A program made the translations under genes and the position numbers. This document shows, in pieces, positions 25,596-34,237 of a DNA stretch of 64,000 nt. The number at the start of each line of letters is the position of its first letter. The stretch's first letter is position 1. The notes beneath the pieces are model-generated. The model searched no databases. It was not told where the DNA came from and saw nothing but the letters and a program-made list of their open reading frames with translations. Origin of the DNA: Clostridium fungisolvens (GTDB lineage: Bacteria; Bacillota; Clostridia; Clostridiales; Clostridiaceae); contig NZ_BLZR01000001.1 in assembly GCF_014193895.1 (NCBI RefSeq), positions 992,001-1,056,000 on the forward strand, read 5' to 3'.

Positions 25596-26853
25596 GAAAA
25601 GATTTATTATATTTTTATTAATATTTAGCATAATATTATCTCTTTATGGGTGCAATGATAAAAAAGAGATAGAAGAGCAGGCTTTTGTTTCTGCAATTGG
25701 ATTAGATGAAGGGAAAAATAATAATGTAAGTATCACATTTCAAATGGTGAATGCAAATTATGGAAGAACTGCGGGGAAGGCAGGTGGTGGAGGTGGAGAT
25801 GAACCCAAAACTGAAATTGTAACATTTGATGCTCCAGATATAATTAGTGCTAGGGATTTGGCTAATATTTCTGTTGCTAGAAGAATAACTTTATCTCATG
25901 CAAAGATAATAGTAGTAAGTGAAAAGCTAGCAAAAGAAGATAAGTTTTTTCAAATAATAGAATCACCCTTACGTGAAAAAGAGTTGCGAAGGGGAATCGA
26001 TCTAATAATATCTAAAGAAAAAGCGGCAGATTTTATAAGAAGTAATGACCCTAAACTTGAAAGTCATGTCAATAAATTTTATGATTTCATGACTCAAAGG
26101 TGGAAAGAAACAGGATTAGTACCGGTATCAACACTAAATAAATTTATGCAGAGGGTAGAAGAGGGAAAGGGGCTTTTTATAGCTGTATACGGCACTACAA
26201 AAAAAGATTTTATTAAAGAAGAAAATGGATATGAAGCAAATTATAAGCCTGGAGAAGTAGATATTATTGGAGGCAATCCAACTCAATTAATTGGATCAGC
26301 AGTGTTTAAATCAGGAAAAATGGTGGGAAGTTTAACTGGCCAGGAAACAAGAATAATATCTTTACTCAGACGGAAACCAGATACAAAAACAATGATATTT
26401 ACTATTCCTGATCCTATTAAGAAGGAATATAGAATTACCATTAGAGTGGTTAAACATGAAAAAACTAAAGTAAATATAGATTTGTCAAAATACAATCCTA
26501 CAATTACTGTAAAAGTACCTTTGATAATTGAAGTATTGTCAATACCAAGCTTCACTAATTATGTACAGGATTTTAAATTGCAACGTATTCTTAAGGAGCA
26601 AATAAAAGATTTCTTTACTCATGAAGCTGAAGTTTTAGTAAGAAAGACAAAGGATCAGTTTGGAGCAGAACCCTTTCTGTGGGAATTAGAGGCGAGAAAG
26701 AAATTTTCTACGTATCCTGAGTATAAAGCATATAATTGGCCTGATAAGTATTCTGCATCTGATGTAAAGATAAATTTTGATATTGAAATTAAGAGATTCG
26801 GTAAGCAATTGGCGCCACCAGAAGAAATGTCGAAAGAGGATGATATTCAATAA
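25588..26853 (+). CDS. Ger(x)C-family germination lipoprotein, C subunit
   Basis: A 421-residue lipoprotein of the receptor. The signal peptide ends in the lipobox SLYGC (Cys19 from this start). It contains VSAIGLDEG, ISARDLANISVARRITLSHA and a C-terminal domain ending IKRFGKQLAPPEEM, typical of GerAC/GerKC. The ATG at 25588 lies inside the end of the B gene with AGGAGG 10 bases upstream. Its stop overlaps the next small ATG (TAATG). Confidence 0.94.
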   Translation: MARKRFIIFLLIFSIILSLYGCNDKKEIEEQAFVSAIGLDEGKNNNVSITFQMVNANYGRTAGKAGGGGGDEPKTEIVTFDAPDIISARDLANISVARRITLSHAKIIVVSEKLAKEDKFFQIIESPLREKELRRGIDLIISKEKAADFIRSNDPKLESHVNKFYDFMTQRWKETGLVPVSTLNKFMQRVEEGKGLFIAVYGTTKKDFIKEENGYEANYKPGEVDIIGGNPTQLIGSAVFKSGKMVGSLTGQETRIISLLRRKPDTKTMIFTIPDPIKKEYRITIRVVKHEKTKVNIDLSKYNPTITVKVPLIIEVLSIPSFTNYVQDFKLQRILKEQIKDFFTHEAEVLVRKTKDQFGAEPFLWELEARKKFSTYPEYKAYNWPDKYSASDVKINFDIEIKRFGKQLAPPEEMSKEDDIQ

Positions 26854-27029
26854 TGAAATGGATTATACTGTTATTGTGTCTATATATAACTTACTATACA
26901 TCAATGCATGCCATAAGTTTAGGTAGACAAAAAAACAAGTTTGGGATGTATTCTGTGCTTTTCCTAAGTGTTTGTACTTTAATTCTTCCAGTTCTTGTGT
27001 TGTTTAAGATAATAAAAATACGAATTTGA
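26853..27029 (+). CDS. Small two-helix membrane protein, candidate germination D subunit
   Basis: A 58-residue frame begins at the ATG overlapping the C-subunit stop (TAATG), a hallmark of translational coupling. It has two membrane segments, WIILLLCLYITYYTS and YSVLFLSVCTLILPVLVLF, joined by a basic turn (LGRQKNKFG). Small two-helix D proteins are known to accompany some GerA-type operons in Bacillus and modulate receptor function. This position and topology fit, although no residue-level homology can be claimed. Confidence 0.7.
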   Translation: MKWIILLLCLYITYYTSMHAISLGRQKNKFGMYSVLFLSVCTLILPVLVLFKIIKIRI

Positions 27030-27091
27030 GTTAATTTAGGTTATAATAAAATAAAAGAGTGGATTAAAATAAGAAAAGGATGAGAGAATTA

Positions 27092-27898
27092 ATGATGAAC
27101 AAGCTAAATATAGAACAGTTTTTTGAAAAGTATCCCTTTGCAGAAGCTGATATAAGGAAAAATAACATTGATACAGAAGTTCTTGAGCAGATTTATAGCG
27201 ATTATATATCAGTTAAAGATACATATGAAAGTCAAGCGGATTTTATAGCAAATATACTTAGAACTCATCCCAAAGTGCATTCAGTTAAGTCTAGAGTTAA
27301 ATATCCTGAAAGACTTATAGAAAAAGTTATTAGAAAGACAGAAGATAGAAAAAATAAGTACAATGATGATTTTCAATTTAGTGTGGATAATTATAAAGAG
27401 GAAATAAATGATCTTATAGGAATTAGAGCAATACATATATTTAAACAGGATTGGGAAGAAATCCACAGGTTTATATTAGACACTTGGAAAGTAATTGAGA
27501 TTACTGCAAATGTAAGAGATGGTGATGACACTAAAAGATTTGAAGAACTTGATATTCAGATTAAGTCTAGAAAATCAGGCTATAGATCTGTTCACTATCT
27601 TATAGAATTCTACCCAACAAGCCAAAAAGTTATAGCTGAAATTCAGGTGAGAACTATCTTTGAAGAAGGTTATGGAGAAATAGATCATCAATTAAGATAT
27701 TCACATAGAGAAATTCCAGAGATATTAGAATCTAACCTGTTACTCTTTAATAGAATTTCAGGAAGTGCTGATGAAATGGCGTCAATGATAAATCTACTAA
27801 ATAAAAATTTGTGCAAAATGGAAGCGGACTATAAAGAAATGATGGCTAAAAAAGATGAAGAAATTAGAGTTCTTAAAGAAACATTGAAGCTAGGTTAA
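27092..27898 (+). CDS. GTP pyrophosphokinase (small alarmone synthetase)
   Basis: A RelA/SpoT-type synthetase of about 268 residues that makes (p)ppGpp from ATP and GTP or GDP. Motifs: VHSVKSRVKYPERLIEKVIR, INDLIGIRAIHIF, IKSRKSGYRSVHYLIEF and IAEIQVRTIFEEGYGEIDHQ. It lacks the HD hydrolase and TGS/ACT regulatory parts. The C-terminal 40 residues form a coiled coil, as in tetrameric RelQ/YjbM enzymes. It is longer than those (about 210). The start at 27092 is a choice among close ATGs. It ends just before the Mn2+ riboswitch. Confidence 0.92.
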   Translation: MMNKLNIEQFFEKYPFAEADIRKNNIDTEVLEQIYSDYISVKDTYESQADFIANILRTHPKVHSVKSRVKYPERLIEKVIRKTEDRKNKYNDDFQFSVDNYKEEINDLIGIRAIHIFKQDWEEIHRFILDTWKVIEITANVRDGDDTKRFEELDIQIKSRKSGYRSVHYLIEFYPTSQKVIAEIQVRTIFEEGYGEIDHQLRYSHREIPEILESNLLLFNRISGSADEMASMINLLNKNLCKMEADYKEMMAKKDEEIRVLKETLKLG

Positions 27899-27956
27899 TA
27901 AATTAGGGTTGACACAAGAGCAGATACCTAGTAATATAATATTAACAAACTTAATA

Positions 27957-28079
27957 AAAGGTAATGCATACCCTGTAGAGGGAGTAACTTCTTAATAGAT
28001 TGAATTCTATTAAGAGCAAGGTCGTCAATTCGGATTTTTCCCGGCTTTGCTAACAATGTTGTTTAGTGAGACTCTATAG
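27957..28079 (+). ncRNA. yybP-ykoY (Mn2+) riboswitch
   Basis: The conserved core is visible: AGAGGGAGTAAC on the 5' side, GGTCGTCAATTCGGA and CCCGGCTTTGCTAAC in the middle, and GTTTAGTGAGACTC at the 3' end. P1 can form between CTGTAGAG (27973-27980) and CTCTATAG (28072-28079). Those 3' bases are also the first arm of the terminator at 28070-28104. Ligand binding should therefore prevent termination and switch expression on. It controls the P-type ATPase at 28504. Confidence 0.9.
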
Positions 28080-28111
28080 CTAGAATAATTCTAGCTATAG
28101 AGTCTTTTTTT
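28070..28111 (+). terminator. Riboswitch-controlled terminator
   Basis: GACTCTATAGCTAGAA pairs perfectly with TTCTAGCTATAGAGTC, followed by seven T. Its first arm overlaps the P1 strand of the Mn2+ riboswitch. Confidence 0.9.
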
Positions 28112-28292
28112 ATTCTTTAGGAACTTATAATTTATTTATATCTGTAGATAGATATGAGTAACGACTTAAAAGATAATGTGATTTAAAGAATAAAAAATAA
28201 GAATTTGTCGCCTGCCAGAATTTCTTCACTACGTTCAGAAAAGGCAGATGCGCAAAAAAATCACTGAAGAAAGTCGCTTCAGCGATTTTTTA
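28105..28292 (+). repeat. Family D composite element, copy D1
   Basis: It starts in the terminator T-run (TTTTTTTATTCTTTAGG). A left palindrome closes with TAAAGAATAAAAAAT at about 28185. GTCGCCTGCC ... GGCAGATGCGC follows, then a terminator-like hairpin CTGAAGAAAGTCGCTTCAG with flanking A and T runs. It separates the riboswitch terminator from the ATPase gene, so read-through RNA must cross a second possible terminator. Confidence 0.75.
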
Positions 28293-28503
28293 AGTTGCAA
28301 CTAATTAATTTGGTTAAATTTACTAATTGATAAATGCTATTTTTATTTAAAATAACATTTAAACAGAGCATGTTTTATAGTTTGCTTGGATTTATAGGAA
28401 TCATATTACGTTAATTCTAATTATTTTGGAGGTTGATATTTTGATTATTAGCAAAAATATTAAGGATGGGAAGATTAAAGTAAGTAGCGAAGGGAGTAAT
28501 TCA

Positions 28504-31131
28504 ATGATTACTTTTTATAACAAGTCTATAGATGATTCGATGAAACTTCTAGATGTTAATAAAAGTGGATTAAAAGATGATGAAGTTACTCAAAGAAGAG
28601 AAAAGTATGGATATAACGAATTAGAAGAAGGTAAAAAGTTAAGCGCAATAGGTGTGTTTTTAAGTCAATTTAAAGATTTTTTAGTCATAATTCTTTTGGC
28701 AGCAGCAATAATATCAGCATTTTTAGGTAAACTAGAAAGTGCTATAGTTATCCTAGTTGTAGTTATAATTAACTCTATACTTGGGACAGTTCAGCATATT
28801 AAAGCTGAGAGATCTCTAAGCAGTTTGAAGGCATTGTCATCTCCAATAGCAAAGGTTCTAAGAAATAACACTAGAATTGAAATACCTTCTAGAGAAATAG
28901 TTGTTGGAGATATTATTTATCTTGATGCAGGTGATCATATAAGTGCAGATGGTAGGATAATAGAAAATTATAGTTTGCAGGTAAATGAAAGTTCTCTTAC
29001 GGGAGAATCGGAAAGTGTTTTAAAGCATACAGAGGTAATAAATTCTACAGAGGTAGCTATAGGTGATAGAAAAAATATGGTGTTTTCGGGTAGCTTTGTG
29101 ACCTATGGTAGAGCAGTGGTACTTGTAACTGATATAGGAATGAACACTGAAATAGGTAGAATAGCAAACCTACTTCAAAATGCTAAGGAAAAAAAGACAC
29201 CACTTCAAGTAAACTTAGATAACTTCGGTAAAAAACTAGCTATAGTAATACTTGCTATTTCAGCTGTTATTTTAGTTTTAAATGTAATAAGAGGAAACAG
29301 CATAATAGACTCCTTTATGTTTGCAGTTTCATTGGCGGTGGCTGCTATACCTGAGGCTTTAAGTTCTATTGTTACTATAGTTTTAGCACTCGGAACTCAA
29401 AAGATGGCCAAAGAAAACGCAATTATGAGAAAGCTTCATGCAGTAGAGAGTCTTGGAAGTATATCGGTAATATGTTCTGATAAGACAGGAACCTTGACTC
29501 AAAATAAGATGACAGTACAACATGTTTATGTGGATGACAGAGTAATGGAAAAAGATAAGCTTAATAATGAAAATGAATTACAAAAAAAGCTGGTTTTAAG
29601 TTCTTTGCTTTGTAATGATGCGGTGACTATTGAGAATAAAGAAATTGGTGATCCTACAGAGGTTGCTTTAGTTAATTTCGGTGAGATATATGGATTTGAT
29701 GAGTTAGAAATAAGAGACAAGTATAAGAGAATTGCGGAAGTCCCGTTTGACTCAGATAGAAAGCTTATGAGTACTTTAAATGAAGTTAATGATATGAAGA
29801 TGATGGTGACCAAAGGTGCACTTGATGTACTTTTATCAAGAGCTACAATGATAGAAACCTCAAGAGGAAAAGAAACATTAACAGATGATCATAAAAAAGA
29901 GATAGAAAAAATTAATAAGGATTTTTCTTCAAGAGGGTTGAGAGTTCTTTCTTTTGGATACAAAGAGATTACTGATAAAAAAAATATATGGGTAGAAGAC
30001 GAAAAAGATTTAATATTCCTAGGACTTATATCTATGATGGACCCACCAAGAGAAGAATCGATGAAAGCTGTTGCTGATTGTATTAGTGCCGGCATTAAGC
30101 CTGTTATGATAACTGGAGATCACAAGATAACAGCTTCAGCAATAGCAAAGCAAATTGGTATTTTAAAAGATGAATCTGAAGCTATGGAAGGCTATGAATT
30201 AGAAAAGCTTTCAGATGAAGAACTTAGAGAAAAGGTTGAAAGTATATCCGTATATGCTAGAGTATCTCCAGAACACAAGATTAGAATAGTAAGAGCTTGG
30301 CAAGAAAAAGGAAACATAGTTGCTATGACAGGTGATGGAGTAAATGATGGTCCAGCTTTAAAACAAGCAGATGTAGGTATAGCAATGGGAATAACAGGTA
30401 CTGAGGTTGCAAAGGATGCCGCAGCTATGGTGCTAGCTGATGATAATTTTTCAACCATAGTAAAATCGATATCTAATGGCAGAAGCATATATGAAAATAT
30501 AAAAAATTCAATAAAATTCTTATTATCAGGAAATACAGCAGGAATCTTATCGGTACTTTATGCAACACTATTTGCACTGCCGATACCATTTGCTCCAGTG
30601 CATTTATTATTCATTAACTTACTAACAGATAGTTTACCTGCTATAGCTATAGGACTTGAACCTCATAATAAAAATATAATGAAACAAAAGCCTAGAAATA
30701 TTAATGTTCCAATATTAAGTAAAGAGTTTGGGTTAGAAGTTCTTGTAGAAGGTTTGATTATAGCGGTAGTTACAATGATTTCATTTCATATAGGACTTTC
30801 AACTGGAGATCACTCAGTAGCTACAGTTATGGCGTTCGCAACACTATGTCTTTCAAGATTATTCCATGGTTTTAACTGCAGAGCGAAACAATCAATATTT
30901 AAAATTGGTGTGTTTGCAAATCCCTTTGTATGGTATGCAGTTATATTAGGTGTGGTATTACTTACTTTTGTTCTTACTTTTAAGCCTATAATGGGAGTAT
31001 TTGAAGTAGTACCTCTTAGTATTTCTCAATATGCTTGGGTTTACGGTTTAGCATTAATACCATTTGCATTAATTCAAACTTATAAACTTTTATTTGTAAA
31101 ATCAGGTGGTACAGCAGGAGAGAGATTGTAA
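28504..31131 (+). CDS. P2A-type cation-transporting ATPase, probable Mn2+ (or Ca2+) exporter
   Basis: About 875 residues with ten membrane segments. Motifs: LTGES, CSDKTGTLTQNKM (phosphorylated Asp about residue 326), VPFDSDRKLMS, GDHKITA and TGDGVNDGPALKQADVGIAM. The TM4 site reads AAIPEALSSI, PEAL as in PMR1/PacL pumps that carry Mn2+ and Ca2+, not PEGL as in SERCA. Control by a Mn2+ riboswitch supports Mn2+ export. The ATG at 28504 (AAGGGAG 7 bases upstream) gives the usual N terminus, MITFYNKSIDDSMKLLD; upstream TTG starts are possible. Confidence 0.94.
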   Translation: MITFYNKSIDDSMKLLDVNKSGLKDDEVTQRREKYGYNELEEGKKLSAIGVFLSQFKDFLVIILLAAAIISAFLGKLESAIVILVVVIINSILGTVQHIKAERSLSSLKALSSPIAKVLRNNTRIEIPSREIVVGDIIYLDAGDHISADGRIIENYSLQVNESSLTGESESVLKHTEVINSTEVAIGDRKNMVFSGSFVTYGRAVVLVTDIGMNTEIGRIANLLQNAKEKKTPLQVNLDNFGKKLAIVILAISAVILVLNVIRGNSIIDSFMFAVSLAVAAIPEALSSIVTIVLALGTQKMAKENAIMRKLHAVESLGSISVICSDKTGTLTQNKMTVQHVYVDDRVMEKDKLNNENELQKKLVLSSLLCNDAVTIENKEIGDPTEVALVNFGEIYGFDELEIRDKYKRIAEVPFDSDRKLMSTLNEVNDMKMMVTKGALDVLLSRATMIETSRGKETLTDDHKKEIEKINKDFSSRGLRVLSFGYKEITDKKNIWVEDEKDLIFLGLISMMDPPREESMKAVADCISAGIKPVMITGDHKITASAIAKQIGILKDESEAMEGYELEKLSDEELREKVESISVYARVSPEHKIRIVRAWQEKGNIVAMTGDGVNDGPALKQADVGIAMGITGTEVAKDAAAMVLADDNFSTIVKSISNGRSIYENIKNSIKFLLSGNTAGILSVLYATLFALPIPFAPVHLLFINLLTDSLPAIAIGLEPHNKNIMKQKPRNINVPILSKEFGLEVLVEGLIIAVVTMISFHIGLSTGDHSVATVMAFATLCLSRLFHGFNCRAKQSIFKIGVFANPFVWYAVILGVVLLTFVLTFKPIMGVFEVVPLSISQYAWVYGLALIPFALIQTYKLLFVKSGGTAGERL

Positions 31132-31135
31132 TAAA

Positions 31136-31195
31136 TTAAGGTGCCTCTCATAAAATTTTTTATTTAGGTTATGGAGAAGCACCTTAATTTTATAA
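31136..31195 (+). terminator. Intrinsic terminator of the P-type ATPase gene
   Basis: TTAAGGTGC and GCACCTTAA pair around a loop of about 36 bases and end in TTTTAT. Confidence 0.65.
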
Positions 31196-31344
31196 TTAAT
31201 TATTAATAAAAATATAAAAAATAATTTGGATTAATGATGATTTTTATACAGTATAAACAAGCATCAAATGGTAAACCTATAAAAGAAGAATAATTTTAAA
31301 TTTGAAATAAAGGGATTTAATCTTGAAATGGAGGTAAACTAGTA

Positions 31345-31488
31345 ATGGGAACTAAGATTAGTAATACAAGAAAAAAGATGGCTTCCTTAGGATTAAAAAA
31401 GAATGAATACGGAGATTACGTATATATAGATCCAAATGATACATTGTCAGAGTTTGTACCAGTAAGAGGTAAGAAAAAAGAAAAATAG
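31345..31488 (+). CDS. Small basic protein, 47 residues
   Basis: It begins MGTKISNTRKKMASLGLKKN and continues EYGDYVYIDPNDTL to a basic GKKKEK end. TGGAGGT lies 9 bases before the ATG. Its stop is followed at 12 bases by the next small gene, with which it forms a two-gene unit. No family is recognised. The charged, soluble make-up would suit a nucleic-acid or ribosome-associated protein, but that is a guess. Confidence 0.6.
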   Translation: MGTKISNTRKKMASLGLKKNEYGDYVYIDPNDTLSEFVPVRGKKKEK

Positions 31489-31500
31489 GAGATGATGCAA

Positions 31501-31713
31501 ATGGATGATAATGCAATAAAAAAAGTAGCAGATTTGTTAAGTACTTACTCATATAAAGTAGATGCTCTAGTAGATGTCTTAGTAAAAAAAGATTTAATAA
31601 CTAAGGATGAAATAAATGAATCATTAATGGCAGTAATGGATGATTCTGAGAAAGAGCCTTCAACAGATGAATATGTAATAGAAAAATTAAAAGAAAAGAT
31701 CATTGTAAGATAA
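31501..31713 (+). CDS. Small acidic hypothetical protein, 70 residues
   Basis: It begins MDDNAIKKVADLLSTYSYKV and has a helix-rich middle (DALVDVLVKKDLITKDEINE) and an acidic tail region. AGGAG at 31487-31491 lies 9 bases from this ATG; earlier in-frame ATGs at 31492 and 31495 are too close to it. It is cotranscribed with the basic 47-residue gene, an acidic and basic pair. Function unknown. Confidence 0.7.
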   Translation: MDDNAIKKVADLLSTYSYKVDALVDVLVKKDLITKDEINESLMAVMDDSEKEPSTDEYVIEKLKEKIIVR

Positions 31714-31757
31714 GAAGAATTAGGAACAAATATCAAGGACTATTAATAAAATAAATG

Positions 31758-31817
31758 TAGGAAACAAGTTGCAGCAGTTACCTGAGAAATGGAGCTGACA
31801 GGCATACATTGTTTTTT
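31758..31817 (+). other. Structured 3' untranslated segment
   Basis: AAACAA ... TTGTTT and CAGC ... GCTG with CCTG ... CAGG can nest, and TTTTTT follows at 31812. It lies between the small-gene pair and the strong terminator at 31829. It may be a first terminator or a small structured RNA. It does not match a riboswitch class I know. Confidence 0.35.
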
Positions 31818-31828
31818 ATAATAAATAA

Positions 31829-31867
31829 GGCTTTGCAGTCATTGTGTCTGCAGAGCCTTAATTTTTT
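31829..31867 (+). terminator. Intrinsic terminator
   Basis: AAGGCTTTGCAG and CTGCAGAGCCTT pair around TCATTGTGT, followed by AATTTTTT. The T-run is the start of family D copy D2. Confidence 0.85.
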
Positions 31868-32050
31868 ACTGTCTAGGAAAGTGCAAAATTTTTTGCTATC
31901 CAAACCTAGTAATTTCAAGAGCTTAGAACAGTTATTTAGAGTAAACAGTAAAAAATAAAATTTATGTCGCCTGTAAGTTTCCTCATATAAATTCGGAAAG
32001 GCAGATGCGCAAAAAAAGTCGCTGAAAAAGGTCGCTTCAGCGACTTTTTT
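31862..32050 (+). repeat. Family D composite element, copy D2 (best complete copy)
   Basis: The left palindrome is bounded by TTTTTTACTGTCTAGG and AGTAAACAGTAAAAAA (31862-31956). GTCGCCTG and GGCAGATGCGC flank a small hairpin. The right hairpin GTCGCTGAA and TTCAGCGAC is followed by TTTTTT. It thus starts at one terminator and ends in another. Confidence 0.8.
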
Positions 32051-32727
32051 AATGTCCCAATATTGATTGTTTCACATTTTAGTTGGCATTATTTTGAAAA
32101 AATACATTTTAAATTATATGAAAATTTAAAAATAAATAAAGAATAAAATATTTAGAAATGAATATTGACAATGTAAGTAAATGAAGGTAACATTTATATG
32201 TAATCAAAGTAATTAAATGATAAATGAAGAAACAAATCACGTCTTAATATGTATTTAATTGTGTGATAATATATAATACTTATTATTGATAACTTGTACA
32301 ATTTGTATCTTAAATAACTAAAGATATTCGATATCTAATATAATTTCTATAAATTATTCAAATCAAAACTTCTAAAATTATCATGTATATTTAATAAAAA
32401 TACATGATACAGTCATAAATATTCTTTCAAAAATTCTTAAAATAATATTCCAAAACAAAACAAACCAATAGGTATGTCATTTCAACATTTTATACTATGA
32501 AGTCAAATCTATCTGCCAATCTAAACGATTACACAACTGAGCATAATATTTAGCCATTATAACTAGAAATGAAATATCTATATTTTATAAATGGTTTAGT
32601 ACGCCTGAGGAGGTGAAGAAAGCTTTAAATAATTCATTAAATTTTAACCTTTTTTATTAAGCAGCTTTATTTTGCTATTAAAATTGCTAACTAAAATAAT
32701 TTTTATATTTATTAGGAGGTAAAATGA
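32051..32727. other. Gene-free stretch before the glucanase gene
   Basis: 677 very AT-rich bases. It holds a perfect 10-bp inverted repeat, TATCATGTAT (32379-32388) and ATACATGATA (32400-32409), which could be an operator or hairpin. A short coding-like stretch near 32570-32650 (FYKWFSTPEEVKKALNN) has no start and ends at a TAA. I see no further gene. Regulation of the glucanase is likely to lie here. Confidence 0.5.
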
Positions 32728-34092
32728 ATGTTCAAAAAGATTTATAAAACAGTATCAATATTTACTGTTCTACTTTTCATGGGATTATTTTTATCTGGTG
32801 TGAGTGCTAAGGCAGCAGATTATACAAGCGGTGTAAGTGTATCAGGAACCACTGCTACTATTTGGTTCAAGTCGAATGTAAGTACTACATGGGTAGATGT
32901 ACACTATAAGATAAATTCAGGAACTCAACAAAACTTTAGAATGACTTATAACAGCGCAGCAGGCAGATATGAGCAAAACGTCACAGTTGCATCAGGAAAT
33001 GTTATATCTTATGCATTTACTTACAACAATGGGACACCAGCATATGATACAGCATGGGTTGACTATACCGTAGGATCAGGTACTACTAATCCTCCTACAA
33101 CAAGTGGTTCAATATACTCAATTGCAGCTTCTTCAATACCAACACCGACTGTAAGTGGTGCAGTTAATGTTAAGGTTATGAATGGAACAAATGGAGCATA
33201 TGCAGATAGTAATATATATTGGGGTGTATTAGGAATAAACCCTGCTACAGGAAAATGGTGTTACTTAGATTTGAATGGTAACTTAGTACCAATATCAAAT
33301 GCATTAAATGATGCTACAGGTCACTTAACAAAGAACGGCGTTAATTATGCTAATATTTATCACAAAGTAAGTGAAGCAAACTGGGTACAAATGCCTAAGA
33401 TAACATCAGGAAGAATGTTCTTAAGCGTTGGTTCACCATGTTATATAAAGACTTATGATACAGGTTTTGCAGGTCCTAACGTAGACAATACTACAGATCC
33501 AAATAGAGATGTATATTTTGATTTTGTCGAATTTACAGTAAATGATACTGGATATCATGGAAATACAACAAGAGTTGATGGTTTTGGATTCCCAATCCAA
33601 CACAGATTAGTTAATAAAGCTGGTAACTATGATAAAACTGTTGGTGAACTAGAGTCAGAAACTAGATCAGGAATATTTACAAAATACCAAAGTGAAGTTC
33701 CAACAGAATTTAAGTCTTTAGCTACAGTTCAAGCACCATATAGAATTGTTGCCCCAATCCATGGTTCATTTGCAGTAGGTGGAGCAAATGCTAACTACTT
33801 TGCAGGATATTCAAGCTATTCAACACAAGATATATTACTAGGAACAAATGGATTACAACAAAATCCTCAAATATGTGCTGCAATAAACAGACATGTATAT
33901 ACTGATACCGCAAATTGGAATAATCCAACTGCATACTATAAAGCTTCTCCAGCAAATTACTATGCTAAATTCTGGCATGATCACAGCATAAATAGTCTTG
34001 CATATGGCTTCTGTTATGATGATGTTAATCAACAAGCAGCTTACCTTGAAGTAGGAGATCCTAAAGGATTAATAATCAGAGTTGGCTGGTAA
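32728..34092 (+). CDS. Secreted GH64 beta-1,3-glucanase with N-terminal CBM56-like domain
   Basis: A 454-residue extracellular enzyme. Its signal peptide ends near SGVSAKAA (about residue 31). Residues 32-125 form a small beta-sandwich like CBM56 (TATIWFKSNVSTTWVDVHYK, YEQNVTVASGNVISYAFTYN), followed by a Thr/Pro linker. The rest matches GH64 laminaripentaose-producing glucanases: GRMFLSVGSPCYIK, DFVEFTV with Glu268, TRVDGFGFP with Asp284 and FWHDHSINSLAYGF. The 16-residue spacing of Glu and Asp equals that of the known catalytic pair. It should cleave beta-1,3-glucans such as laminarin, curdlan or fungal wall. AGGAGG lies 8 bases upstream. Confidence 0.9.
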   Translation: MFKKIYKTVSIFTVLLFMGLFLSGVSAKAADYTSGVSVSGTTATIWFKSNVSTTWVDVHYKINSGTQQNFRMTYNSAAGRYEQNVTVASGNVISYAFTYNNGTPAYDTAWVDYTVGSGTTNPPTTSGSIYSIAASSIPTPTVSGAVNVKVMNGTNGAYADSNIYWGVLGINPATGKWCYLDLNGNLVPISNALNDATGHLTKNGVNYANIYHKVSEANWVQMPKITSGRMFLSVGSPCYIKTYDTGFAGPNVDNTTDPNRDVYFDFVEFTVNDTGYHGNTTRVDGFGFPIQHRLVNKAGNYDKTVGELESETRSGIFTKYQSEVPTEFKSLATVQAPYRIVAPIHGSFAVGGANANYFAGYSSYSTQDILLGTNGLQQNPQICAAINRHVYTDTANWNNPTAYYKASPANYYAKFWHDHSINSLAYGFCYDDVNQQAAYLEVGDPKGLIIRVGW

Positions 34093-34117
34093 AATAAATC
34101 AATTAAATTAAATTTGG

Positions 34118-34157
34118 AAAAGGCTATTAGCAAAGAAATCATGCTAATAGCCTTTTC
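34118..34157. terminator. Intrinsic terminator after the glucanase gene
   Basis: AAAGGCTATTAGC and GCTAATAGCCTTT pair around an 11-base loop. It has T-runs on both strands and may also stop the convergent cotJ operon. Confidence 0.85.
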
Positions 34158-34237
34158 AATTTTTATTTTTTCAAATAAAAACTATAAAAATATATTTTTT
34201 AAGTGATTACTATATCGTTATATACTCAAAATACGCA

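Noticed and set aside
32560..32660. Coding-like stretch (FYKWFSTPEEVKKALNN) as a gene remnant
   Set aside because: Too short, no start, and no recognisable parent. Mentioned in the gap entry only.
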